DNA from: Ochromonas danica
Taxonomy: Eukaryota; Sar; Chrysophyceae; Chromulinales; Chromulinaceae
NCBI GenBank assembly: GCA_015146655.1
Contig: VKHL01000233.1
Span: forward strand, 1-31,459
Length of the DNA stretch: 31,459 bases
Direction of reading: 5' to 3'
In this document: piece by piece, positions 20,001-30,908 of the stretch
Layout of the letters: the number at the start of each line of letters is the position of its first letter
How positions within the stretch are numbered: position 1 is the first letter of the stretch
The notes under the pieces: generated by a model
Told to the model about the DNA's origin: nothing
The model's input: the letters and a program-made list of their open reading frames with translations, nothing else
The model's database searches: none
Position numbers and translations under genes: made by a program

Positions 20001-23000
20001 TGCTGCGTTACCATCGTCCCAGTCCATTTTACCAATTGTTCCTGCTCTTCCCTCTTCGGCCAAAGAACCAGAAACTGCAATCGTTGAAGAATCGCAACAC
20101 AATGAAATTGATCGCATGTTGGTTGTCAATAAGCCAATCCAAGATGCCAACGCACCACCTGATACTGTTCGCGATCAAGTGCAGTTTGTAATCAACAATG
20201 TTGCGAAGAATAATCTTGAAGCAAAATCAAATGAGTTGAAAGATTTGTTGAAGCCCGAGTTTTTTGCTTGGTTCGCAACTTATTTGGTGGAGAAACGTGT
20301 CAGCAGCCAGCCGAATCTTCATCCTCTCTATCTAACAATGATCGACGTCTTGCAACAAGCAGACTTGAACAAGCTTATTTTGGATAGCACTTACTACAAT
20401 GTTACCAAGTACTTGTCCTCCCCGATCATTACTACGTCCAGCAATGAACGCTCGGTTTTGCGCAACTTTGGCATGTGGCTCGGTCAGCTGACATTGGCCC
20501 GCAACAAACCCTTATTTCAGAAGCGCATTGATTTGAAAGAGCTTATATTTTGGGGCTACGAAACTGGTAGATTGATTGCGGTTTGTTCGTTCATTGCCAA
20601 AGTGCTTGAAGGAGTTAAGGACTCGAAGGTTTTCCGACCTCCTAATCCTTGGTTAATGGCTATCTTGGGAGTTCTTAAGGAACTGAATGAGATTGAAGAT
20701 CTCAAGCTAAACATCAAATTTGAAGTTGCTGCGCTTTGCAAGAACATCAACATCAAGATTGATGAAGTGCCCAAGACCAACCTGCTCTGCAAGTGTCGAC
20801 CTCCCGTCAAGGATCATCGCAATCCGGACTTCAACGTCAAGGCACAAAACGGTGTGAGCAATAGTACCACTGCTCCGACAGCTGCTCCTGCCTTGCAGCC
20901 ATCTCCTGTTCAAACTTCCATTCAAGCCAGTGCTTCCACCGCCGCTGCTAGTGCTGCAACTCCTGCCACTTCCTTCCCAGCTGCCTCGGCGGAACCTGCT
21001 GTCACAGCATCTGCCGGAATTCCTGCTGACATTTCTCAGTTAATTGTAGTTAATTCCGCATTGCAGTTTTTTGCTAGCAATCCTGCTCAGCGTCGCTTAG
21101 TTATTGTTGCTGTGGAGCGCGGAATCCGAGAGATCATTGGAGCTGCTGTTGACAGAGCCGTGAGCATTGCCACTGCAACCACCAAGCAACTGGTCACCAA
21201 AGATTTTGCAAATGAAGGGAATGAAGCCGTTGTCAAGAATGCTGCTCATATTATGGTATCAAGCTTGGCGAGTAGCTTGGCCTTGGCCATTTGCAAAGAG
21301 CCTTTGCGAATCAGCATAAGCAATCATCTTAGAAGTTTACTCGCTCCTGCTGTTTCTGACCAAGCTGTCTTGGAACAAATTGTTCAAGTATGCTCGAATG
21401 ATAACATTGATGTCGGCAGTTCCTTGATTGAAAAGGCGTCTATTGAAAAGGCAGTGAAGGATGTTGATGAGGCCCTTGCCGCTGCTTACTTGAGTCGGAA
21501 GAAAGCTCGCGAGGCAGGACAGCCTTTTGTCGATAGTTCTGCTACTCAAGTTTCTTCTAAAGTTCCTGCCGAGCTTCAAGAGTTGCTGCGTCCAAATACT
21601 GCGGGTCTTTCCCCCAATCAACTGCAGTTGTATGAAGCGTTCCAGCGTTTGAAGGTTGCCATTGGCACTTCCGCCGCCGCCGCCGCCGCTCCTACTGCAC
21701 CTGCTGATGCCAAGTTGTCCCCTGCTCAGGGTGTAACGCAAGGTCCTGTTTTGTCGATGGCTCAGGCTTTGGAGACCTACCAAGTTTTGTATGGTCGAAT
21801 CGACGTTGCGTTAAAAATGATCCAAGCCCAGGCACAAGGTCGCGAAGTCACTCTCAGCATGCTCGGCAGTGATCATGACATCGTCTCTCTCTTGAGAGAT
21901 GTTCTCCTTGTCACTCAACGCATCCAAGCGGCAGTTCGTAATGAAACTGCGATGACATTCTCAGAGACGCTTTTCCACAAAATGTTCGACTCGATTTCTA
22001 ATCCTGACCCCCTGAGACTTGAAGTCTCCGTGTCGATTCTTGAAGCTGTTCGTGATGGCTGTGGTGGTGCCAAATTTTTCAATCCAGATGTCATGTCTTG
22101 GCTTGGAAAATATTCAGTGCTTGTGAACAACGACGACATCAGCCGCAAAGTCTACAGACACATCCTTATTTTGTTGCTTAGAGCCAAATTGCTTAGAGCC
22201 CAAGATATCGATCGTAACCTCACTATTCATATGGATGGTGGCAGGAATGTGTTTTGGTTAGAGTTGGCCTTGAGCTTCATCAAGCAGTGCATTATGGAGA
22301 ATTTGTGCAGCGTCTATGACTTCACTCATTCGCTTGATTCTATCTCCAAGATTCGCTCGAATAATATGATTCTGAAGAAGCAACTGCAAAAGTGGTTGGC
22401 GGATATTAATACATTGGTGGCAACACAGCAAGATCAACAGTCATCCACTGGGACTCTGGGCGCTTCCTCTGTGGCCACCACCGCGACTGCTGCTTCAACT
22501 GCTCCTGTTAGTTCTGCCTCTGCCTCTTCCTCTGTCGATTTGAATTTCAAGAGACAGGTTGCAGTCCTTCTTGAGAGATGGCTTGCTGTTTGGAACAATG
22601 CAAATGATCAAGTCTTTACCCATTTCCTGCAACTCATGCATCAAGTTGGCGTCTTGAAGACCGAAGAAGCCGCTGATCGCTTCTTTTTCGTTGCGACGGA
22701 TATTTGCGTTAGTGCGTGCTTGAAGTCCGCGCCTACTACTGGAGTGGTTGATACCATTAGCCCTGTGCAGTATTTCTTTGTGGATGCCTTGGCTCATCTC
22801 TTCTTGAGACTCATTCGCCTCGCAGACAAGGAAACTAGCGATATCAACGTCCGTGTTAATCTGCTGAATCGCATTTTAGGTGCTGTTCTACGCGCCTTCC
22901 TTGATGATTTAGAACAGCGCAAAACTTCGAATCAACCATTTGATCAGCGCCCGTACTATCGTTTATTTTCAAATCTTTCCCAAGATTTGGGAACAGCAGA

Positions 23001-24157
23001 TCCAAAGATCGATAGCAGCCCAGCGTTGGTGCCCATGTTAAGTGCATATGCTCAGACTTACTTGGCTATTCAGCCAACTACTGTTCCAGCTTTTGCCTTT
23101 TCTTGGCTACAACTGATTTCGAAACGCTGGTTCATGCCGCATTTACTTCGCAATCAGAAGACCTGGCCTGTCATGCATCGTTTGTTGAGCGCTTTGCTAC
23201 TTTTCCTGCAGCCCTTCCTGAAGCTTGGACAATTGCCTGAGGCTGTCAAGAAGCTTTACAAAGGAACTCTGAGGGTGCTGCTAATTCTCCTCCATGATTT
23301 CCCTGAGTTCTTGTGCGACTACTACCTTTCCTTCTGCGATCTCATTCCCATGAATTGTGTGCAGTTGCGAAATCTGGTTTTGTCGGCCTTCCCCAGAACA
23401 ATGCGTCTCCCTGACCCTTTCACTCCCAACCTCAAGCTGGATGTTCTCCCAGAGATTAATATTACTCCTCGCATTTTGACTGAGTATTTTGCGCCAATCG
23501 CAAACATTCGCAATGCTTTGGACAACTACATGGGGCATCGCCAACCAGCAGACTTGCCGAACAAGTTGACCCAGCTACTGACACCGGTTTCGAGCGGAAA
23601 CAATGCGACTGTTATGTCTGCACTGGTGATGTACGTAGCTTCTGTGTGGATTGTGCAAATCCAAGGCAAGCATCCTTTAGGTGCTACTTCTGCAGGTTTG
23701 GATATTTTCAAAGCTCTGGTGAAGGGCTTGGATTCTGAGGGCAGATACATCCTCTTCAATACCATGGCGAACCATTTGCGCTATCCCAACGCCCATACCA
23801 GTCTCTTCTCGAATGTGTTGCTTACTTTGTTCGGAGAGTCTGACGATGAATTCGTGCAGGAACAGATTACTCGAGTCTTGATGGAGCGCCTCATGGTGCA
23901 TCGTCCTCATCCAGTAAGTGTTGAATTTGACGGACCCTTGCTTCACTGGCATTCTTATTTATTCTTTGCTCTTCTTGTACTAGTGGGGACTGCTCATTAC
24001 CTTCGTGGAGTTGATGAAGAATCCTCGCTACGGACTGTGGAGGAAGTCTTTCACTCGAGCTGATCCTGAGGCTGAGAAGCTTTTTGAGAGCATCGCGAAG
24101 TCATGGATGGGAACTTCTGCGTCTGTTGTCATCCAACAACAACAGCAGCAGTCCTGA
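17045..24157 (+). CDS. CNOT1: CNOT1, scaffold subunit of the CCR4-NOT deadenylase complex (2298 aa)
   Basis: Cytoplasmic and nuclear scaffold that holds the CCR4/CAF1 deadenylases and NOT modules for mRNA decay and repression. Four exons: 17045-17137, 17214-17543, 17614-23913 and 23984-24157, with introns of 76, 70 and 70 nt, all in frame. ATG 17045 is the first in-frame Met after a stop. Order of domains: N-terminal HEAT-like region; Gln run (about 574-586); TTP-binding-type helical region (about 610-785; YTTDISIPEVINLMRQFKTS); Ser/Gly/Pro linker (to about 965); MIF4G domain that binds CAF1 (about 970-1200; IDRMLVVNKPI, LLKPEFFAWFATYLVEKRVS); Ala-rich linker; CNOT9-binding DUF3819 (about 1281-1450; RRLVIVAVERGIREIIGAAV); and the NOT1 C-terminal domain (about 1785-2280; FDQRPYYRLFSNL, LMERLMVHRPHPWGLLITF). 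Length is close to human CNOT1 (2376). It ends in a short Gln run. It looks intact. Confidence 0.97.
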
Positions 24158-24248
24158 TTGTGAGGATGGTGATAGATTGAATGTACACTGTAGTTGTTGA
24201 ACATAAACTGAACTGATTGGTCTAAATGAAGCAGTCAAGTCCCATGTT

Positions 24249-24266
24249 ATCATCATCATCATCATC
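24249..24266. repeat. (ATC)6 microsatellite
   Basis: Six tandem ATC units lie in the 3' flank of CNOT1, about 90 bases after its stop and about 175 bases before the ABC-F start. Five ATC units occur in a similar place after the ABC-F gene (27121-27135). Confidence 0.9.
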
Positions 24267-24442
24267 ATAGCTACTCTAATGGCACTCAAACCTTGCGGTG
24301 ATGTTAGTTGAGAAAGTCGAGTTTCAGGAAAGTCGATGAAGTCACGTGGCAGTGCTGCTGTGCCTGTGCGTCAAAGCCATCGCATTGCATTCCCTGCCGC
24401 TGCCAACAGAGAGAATTGCTGTCCTGCAAGACTTTCACTGCC

Positions 24443-26945
24443 ATGAGAGCCTCCCTTGTTCCCTTCCTAGTGCAGCTCTTTGTCTTGGCGATTCCTTTCT
24501 CCGTCGCGCTAAGATGGGCTGCTCCAAGGCATCATGCCATTTCTTCTTGCAAGATTCCCCGCACCACGACTTTGACAGTCTGGGCGAAGAAGAAGCCCAA
24601 CAAGTTGATCTCAGACGACCTCTGGTCAGCTATCGAAGCTGATGAGCAATCTAATAGTGTAGATTCAGTGGAAGAGGCTGCCAAGACGGTCACAGTCAAA
24701 GAGAAACAGAAGAACAAGAAGAGCAAACTCGTCTCAGACGAAGTGCTCGCTTCCATTTTGGACGAAGAGGAGCAGGAGCAGGAGGACATTTCCAAGACGG
24801 GGAAGAAGGATAAGAAGAAGAAGAATGGAGCGGAAAGCGTCCCCGACGTGCAGTCTCCTGATCTCACTGCTGACGCCAGCGATGCAGAAATCGATCAAGA
24901 ATCCCAAACACAAGAGAGGAAGGACAAACCCTCTTCAAGAGTGAGGTTTGTAGAGAGCAGCCAACCTGACTTTGTGCGCATGGCCTTGTCTCAAGTGGAG
25001 GTGCTCTACGGTGCAGAAGCGGTACTCAAAGTAAGCGAGCCTCTCTTCTCCAACTGCCATTGCAACTGCCTTCTCATGCTTCCATTCTGTGCTGTGCACG
25101 TAGAACGTTTCTTTCTCAGTGGCAACTGGCGAGAGAGTAGGTCTTGTGGGCCCCAACGGCGCTGGCAAGGTGAGTCTTCCTTCTGCATTGTTATGGTGAG
25201 GCTTGAGACTTACTGTCTGTTGGATTTGATAGTCAACTGCTTTGCGTGTTTTGGCTGGAGATCTGGAGCCTTCTCGTGGTGTAATTGAACAAAGTAGCTC
25301 CAGCTTGCGTGTTGCATTTCTTCGGCAAGAGTTCATCGACACCTTGACGATGACCAACACGTTGGAAGAAGAGCTTCTCTCATCATTTTCCACGGAACAA
25401 CAAGTTCTGAAGGACATTGCCGCATGTGAGAAGCGTATCGAAGACGTTGCACTCGACTCTGACCTTCTCCAAGCAGCGCTGGATGATTTGCAGAATTTGC
25501 AGGAGAAGGCGCGCCTTCTTGGCGCTTATAACCTCGAGCCACGCCTTCTGAAAGTCTTGGATAGTATGGGTTTCACCACTGATGATCGTCATCATCTTGT
25601 CTCCTCCTTCTCTGGTGGTTGGAAGATGCGCATTGGCTTGGCGAAGATGCTGACCCAAGATCCTAATATCCTTCTCCTCGACGAGCCCACGAACCACATG
25701 GATCTGGACTCTGTCATATGGCTTGAAGGGTTTTTGCGGAAACAATCACTTCCCATGGTTATTGTGAGTCACGATCGCGAGTTCTTGGACCAAGTCTGTA
25801 ATAAAATTGTTGATTTTGAAAATGGTGCCACGGTGAGCTACGAGAACTGCAATTACTCGCAGTTCATCGAGCAGCGCAAAACTCGTCTGGAGCTCTGGAA
25901 AGAGAAATATGAACGTCAACAGCGACATATAAAAGAAGAAGAAAAGGCGATTAAGAAAGCGAAGAATGATCCCGCTCAAGCTCAGTCCATCAAAGCTCGC
26001 GAACAGGCTTTGGAGCGGTACAGAACAAGTGAGGACATTGTGGAAGCACCACCCAAGGAGAAGCGCTTTCGCTTTCGCTTCCCTTCTCCTCCACGATGTG
26101 GCGAAAGTATCTTGGAAGTGCGCAATCTGATGCATGGCTTTGGCGAGGGCAAGTACAAATGTCTGTTCGACAATGTGGATTTTGTCATCCAGCGTGGTGA
26201 TCGTGTTGGCTTTATTGGTCCCAATGGCTCAGGCAAGTCGACAATGCTGAAGATTATTGTGGGCCTTGAAACGCCAAAGAAAGGATACTCTGAGCTGGCA
26301 AGTACCTCCATCGCCTGCAATTATTATGCGCAAAATCAAGCAGATGCTTTGGATAGCGAGCTTACAGTTCTCGAGGCGGTGCAACAAGTTGCTCCAAGTG
26401 ATATCAGCTTGTCAGATATGCGCTCTCTCCTGGGACAGTTCATGTTCAAAGGAGATGATGCAGACAAGAAGATTCGTGTGTTGAGTGGTGGAGAAAAAGC
26501 ACGTGTGGCACTCTGTCGCATGATGTTACATCCAGCGAACCTCCTCCTTCTGGATGAGCCAACCAATCATCTGGACATCACGGCGAAGGAGGTCTTGGAA
26601 GATGCACTCCTAGCTTACGGAGGATCTGTGCTCATTGTCTCCCACGATCGCTACTTCCTCTCTCAAGTCACCAACACCATTTTTGAATTTAGTAACAAAA
26701 CTGTCAAGCGCTTCGATTGCGACTACCACGACTACATGGAAATGAATAGCGGGGAGGGAGGGCTGAAGGAGAAGGTAGTGAGGAGGTATCTCGAGGCAGA
26801 CAATCAGTATCGCATAACAAACGCCAAGGAAGTCTTTGCGGAAGAGAAACCTTCTCGAAGCAAGAATTTCGGTGGGTCAGGAGTGACTGGAGGCAATCTC
26901 TACAAGGGCGTCAAGAATGCCAAGCGCTATATGGGAAGCCTCTAG
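24443..26945 (+). CDS. Plastid-targeted ABC-F family ATPase (788 aa)
   Basis: Three exons, 24443-25030, 25104-25169 and 25233-26945, with introns of 73 and 63 nt; the middle exon is only 66 nt and carries most of Walker A. The start is ATG 24443, opening a signal peptide (MRASLVPFLVQLFVLAIPFS, then VA) followed by LRWAAPRHH and a basic Ser/Thr-rich stretch, a two-part plastid address. Residues about 50-175 are a Lys/Glu-rich, probably disordered extension. ABC domain 1: GPNGAGKST (about 212-220), FSGGWKMRIG (about 345), LLLDEPTNHMD (about 365). A charged linker follows. ABC domain 2: GPNGSGKST (about 547), LSGGEKARVA (about 635), LLLDEPTNHLD (about 657). There are no membrane segments, as expected for ABC-F proteins, which act on ribosomes (EttA/Uup/ARE type). 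It probably serves plastid translation; plastid location is inferred. It is convergent with the reductase gene. Confidence 0.93.
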
Positions 26946-27355
26946 TTTGCTTTTCTCCTTCTTCTTCATCTTCCACATGTCGTGCCAAAGGCTTCTGTAT
27001 CATGTTGTACATTCTCTTTTCCGAGGTCTCTTTTGCTGTAAAACTCAATAGCACCAGTTACATTTAATTCCACACCGTGGTTTTCTGGATTGAAAGGAGT
27101 ATATACGGTAGACATGGAGCATCATCATCATCATCAACATTAGGATCCATTCGCATGGTTATCTTATGTTGAGGTTATCTTACATGTCTGTGCTACTAGA
27201 CAGGGAATACATACAGGTCCTAATATCAGGTTTGGTGTTGCTGCTATGAAGAAACAAAATGCCGCACCAGGTAAACCTCAACTTGACTCTATCATTGTCA
27301 TCATCTCTGTCGTCGGATGATGACCTTTGTTTGTATAACAAAATAAGGTGTTGGT
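26946..27355. other. Intergenic gap between convergent 3' ends
   Basis: 410 bases between the stop codons of the ABC-F gene and the P450 reductase gene, so it should be made of two 3' UTRs. It contains pyrimidine-rich sequence just after the ABC-F stop, five ATC units at 27121-27135, and nothing recognisable as a gene or RNA. Confidence 0.65.
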
Positions 27356-29610
27356 CTAGGCAGACCACAGCTCCTGCACATATCTGCCCTTGTCATGCAG
27401 GGACTTCACGATCTCCTGTGCATCAGGAAGAGTGGCATCAGTCAGCACGTTCTGGATGGCAGCCATCACGTCGTGGCCCATGTTGGTAGCACCACAGACA
27501 TAGACATAGGCACCCGTCTCGCCGTCCAGCACATGGCCATCGGAAGGAATGTTCAGCCATTCCAGAACACGCTTCGCAACCAAGGAGTCTTGCAAGAGGT
27601 TCTGGACATAGACCTTGGATCTGGCCACGAGAGGCGCGTCAAGAGGACTGTTGTCATGACTAGCAGAGGCATCGCGACTGAAAGCCAGGAAAAGGTTGGT
27701 CAAGACTCCATCACGCACCATCTCTTCCAACTCCTGCTTGTAGATGAAATCCACCTCCGAGTATCTGCAACCGAAAAACAGAGCAATGGGACCTGCTTGA
27801 GAGCGAAGCTCAGGATGAGTGTTCAACAAGTGCTTTCTCTCTTGCAAGAAGGCGTGCATAGGAGCGATTCCTGTGCCAGGACCAACAAGAATGAGAGGAG
27901 TGGAAATGCTCTTGGGCAAGCGGAAAGTGGAGGCACGAACAAAAACACGAACACGGTCTTTACCAGCAGTGAGGCCACAAAGGTAACCAGAGCACAGACC
28001 AGTGAAGGCCTTGCCACGAGGATTGGTGATTTGCGACAAGGAGACGGTGACACTCACAGTGGTGGGTTGAGCAAGAGCGGAGGAGGAAATGGTGTAGTAA
28101 CGAGGTTGGATGGCAGGCAGGACATGCAGCAGGTCGACCAAAGGGATCTGAAGAGATGACAACTCGTTCGCGAGCAAGTCCGAGAAGTCGCGCAGGCGCA
28201 GCAAGTTCTTCAACTCAGCACGATGATCGCTGTGCAACATGTTCTCGAGCCAATGACGTTGAGTCGCCTCTGTCAGATAGGAGACCAAGGCACGCAAAAC
28301 GCCAGTCTTGAGCTCTCCCTGAAGGTCCAAATAGGAGGTCAAGAGCTCGCGAACAGTGCAAGGAGTGGGGTAAGCAGGCTTGAAGTCGGCATTTCCTTCA
28401 ATCGCTTCCATTTCCACAACTTCATCCAATTGGTAACCCAAGCGGTTGGCGACGGCAGAGACAATCGCTGCGGGATTGTCAGGCAAGACGGCCAAGTTGT
28501 CGGCAGTCTCATAGTGCAATCCACTTGAAACAAGGTCGAGGTCGATATGACGAGTAGATCCTTGGCCAGTAGTATCGGCTGGGAGATTGCGTAACTCGCG
28601 GTTAACGACGACAGGAACATGAGGCGCAGTGAAGAAGTGCTTGGAACTGTTGAGATAGTTCTTGACAGCCGCAGCGACTGCAGGCGCGATGGGGTTGGAT
28701 TGCGTGCTGCGCAGCTGGAACTGCAGATTGACCTTATGATAGGCATCGGCACTGGTACGCACACTGCTCTCTCCATTGCTTGTGATGTACTTCTCCACTA
28801 GTTGGGGCCACAGAGTTGACTTCCACGCTTCGAAATCTTCCTCCAGGGTTCCATCATCATCACCTTGTCCATACTCAACAACACGCTTGCCTCCCAGCTT
28901 CTCGAGCAGGGCATTGGTCAGCTTGCCTACACGATTGAAATGCTCATATTGCTTGTTACCCAAGCCAAAGACGGTGTAGTGGAGGTTCTCTAAGAAGTTC
29001 TCCGCGACTTCTTTCGAGTCGTTCTTCAACCACTTGACGAAGCGAGCGGCGTTATCCGTAGGGTCGCCTTCACCATAGGTGGCCATAACAAAGATGGCCA
29101 GCTTGCATTCCTTCAGCGTCTCAGGTGAGAAGTCTTCCAAATCTTGCATCTTGGCATCAAAGCCAGCATCGCGTCCTTCTTCTTGTAAGACACGAGCATA
29201 GCCTTCAGCAGTGCCTGTTTGAGAGCCGAAAAAGATCGTTACTTTGCCACCAGGATATTTCTGTCGAATCCATCCACACACACATACACCCACACACAAT
29301 TGTTAATCCCTGTGAGACGGTATTTGGGGGAAGGGGGAAGAAGGATTAGCGCACCTTCTCATCCACTTTCGGAGCGGATTTCTTCGACTTCTCATCGTTC
29401 TTGGTAAAGCTACCGCTCCTAATCAATCATCAGCCAGTCAGTCATGTCAGCTGCTGCTTGATGTCATGAGGGAGGAGGAGATCTAGCACGGACTCACTTG
29501 TTCAAATTGTCAGGCTGTACACTGCTCGTACAACCCATCGTGCGGTAGAGGAAGACGCCGACACCGATCGCAATCACAGTCACAAGAGCAGGGAAGAGAG
29601 TTTCGTCCAT
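27356..29610 (-). CDS. POR: NADPH-cytochrome P450 reductase (693 aa)
   Basis: ER-anchored diflavin enzyme passing electrons from NADPH through FAD and FMN to microsomal P450s. Three exons on the minus strand: 29610-29498, 29418-29355 and 29260-27356, with introns of 79 and 94 nt; the frame is kept and the length compares well with human POR (677). The ATG at 29610 opens a membrane anchor (LFPALVTVIAIGVGVFLY), then a short Ser/Lys linker. FMN domain: FFGSQTGTAEGYA (about 70-82), TYGEGDPTDNA (about 120), FGLGNKQYEHF. FAD domain: RYYTISSS (about 444) and GLCSGYLCG. NADPH domain: LVGPGTGIAPMHAFLQER (about 517), FFGCRYSEVDFIYKQEL, and a C-terminal RYVQELWSA with the Trp that stacks on the flavin. 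Intron 2 holds a TG-rich run before the acceptor. Part of the last exon (28045-28166) is copied exactly at 12941-13062. Confidence 0.96.
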
Positions 29611-30135
29611 AGGATGATCGATGCGCAGTGAGTCAGTAAATCAAACAAAAAGAATACGCTTCCTTCTGGTGGTGTTGATGAGAATAAACCAGTCGAAAGG
29701 ATTATCAAAGCAATGCTCACAAAGAAGAGATGAAGTCTTCAAAGGTCAGGCAGGAGCAGGTTAGCAGGTCTTGTTGCTTTGGCTTTGATTGGACAGAGAG
29801 AGTAGCGCAGCGCAGAGAGAGAGGAGCCCAACAACAGACACAGCACAGCGCAGCAGCAACACATCTCTGTTAAGTTAACCAGACAACAAACAGGGGAGCG
29901 GCGGTGTGCGACAGTGTGACACCGGGTGGTCTGACTGCGTGCCGTCACTTCCCAGCTCACCGCTGCCACTCTGCTTCTGTGGAATTGACTTCTGTTCAAA
30001 CACTGACAAACACTGGCAAACACCTATCATTTTGGTTTTTCTGTCCCCTACTTTCTCTTTAGCTCTTCCACTGGCTTCACTTTGGGAAGAAAACCAAGCT
30101 TCACTTTTTGGCTCCAACTTCCAAGTGCTGCCCAC
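29611..30135. other. Upstream region of the P450 reductase gene
   Basis: 525 bases upstream of the reductase start, expected to contain its promoter and 5' UTR on the minus strand. A plus-strand frame begins at about 29906 and crosses into the hairpin that follows, but its peptide looks unconvincing. No RNA gene or repeat was recognised before 30136. Confidence 0.55.
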
Positions 30136-30429
30136 ATATATGCAGGTCACTCCCCTACCAGCACAGTATTATTGCTTGAACAGCTGCAGCAGAGACGTCT
30201 TATTATTACCAGAGAGGCGGCAGACGATCCTAATAAGTGAACAAAGCGACTCTTGCCTTCTTCTGCCTTGGGTTGTTGACTTGTTCGCCAACAAGGTTGT
30301 AGTAGAAGGCAAGAGTCGCTTCGTTCACTTATTAGGATCGCCTGCCGCCTCTCTGGTAATAATAAGACGTCTCTGCTGCAGCTGTTCAAGCAATAATACT
30401 GTGCTGGTAGAGGAGTGACCTGCATATAT
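30136..30429. repeat. Long near-perfect inverted repeat (126-bp arms)
   Basis: The left arm (30136-30261) and right arm (30304-30429) are each 126 nt and reverse complementary with three mismatches by my count (about 98%), around a 42-nt spacer. The outer ends are ATATATGC / GCATATAT. Both strands of the arms read as nearly the same open frame (MQVTPLPAQYYCLNSCSRDV), a consequence of the symmetry rather than evidence of coding. The sequence is unrelated to the inverted repeat at 15392-15592. Any RNA crossing it would form a stem of about 126 bp. No clear target-site duplication flanks it. Confidence 0.95.
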
Positions 30430-30490
30430 TATGTGTCAAAAAAGAGAATTTGTTGAGAAGCTTCTTCTTGGGTCATAATAGTCTACGTTA

Positions 30491-30684
30491 GGTCTTATCA
30501 TGTACACCAAGCGTCATGCTTTCATCCACTGGAATGTGGGTGAGAGTATGGAGGAAGGCAAGAAGCTCTCTGACACTTATGAGGACTTGGCTACTGTTGA
30601 GAAGGACTAAGAAGAGGTGAGTGGTAAGACCTCCGACAAGGGGAGGACGAGGAGGAGGAGGGCGTCTTTGAGGAGGAGTGCTAA
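30491..30684 (+). pseudogene. Alpha-tubulin C-terminal relic
   Basis: From about 30491 the plus strand reads [20 protein letters not shown], clearly the alpha-tubulin C-terminal helix region (family consensus [20 protein letters not shown]), then EDLATVEKD with TAA (30608-30610) where the family has Tyr, then EEV. After a shift of frame the acidic tail continues as EDEEEEGVFEEEC and stops at 30682-30684, followed at once by AATAAA. There is an extra residue after KR and an altered stretch after MEEG. Only the last 60 or so residues of about 450 are present. It is a 5'-truncated, broken copy of the host gene, possibly a processed copy or duplicated last exon. Confidence 0.85.
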
Positions 30685-30843
30685 TAAACGCATGGAGGAA
30701 TGCTTTCTGACAAAGAAACCTCAAACAACAGTTCAAATCCACTATATACACATAACGTAGTTATTAGCGATTGTGCACCAGAAGAGGTTGTAATGTAGTA
30801 ATGTAGTACCTTGAATTAAGTTGAAGATAAGGGCTGACAGACA

Positions 30844-30908
30844 GTCCACGAATAGCTCTGGTGGACATAATGTGTCAATCCTCTACGTCCACAACTCTAG
30901 CGGACATA
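30844..30908. repeat. Degenerate tandem duplication
   Basis: Two similar segments, 30844-30869 and 30887-30908, each begin GTCCAC and end GGACATA, with a 43-bp offset. On the minus strand they read CPLELWT and CPPELFVD. They lie at the 3' edge of the diphthamide-gene relic and suggest local slippage or duplication after it decayed. Confidence 0.6.

Noticed and set aside
29906-30418. 170-codon plus-strand frame upstream of the reductase
   Set aside because: More than half lies in the inverted repeat, where both strands are open by symmetry; the rest has no protein-like pattern.
30136-30429. Hairpin as a MITE or foldback transposon
   Set aside because: No convincing target-site duplication, no shared ends with the other inverted repeat, and no transposase nearby; not excluded without a genome-wide search.
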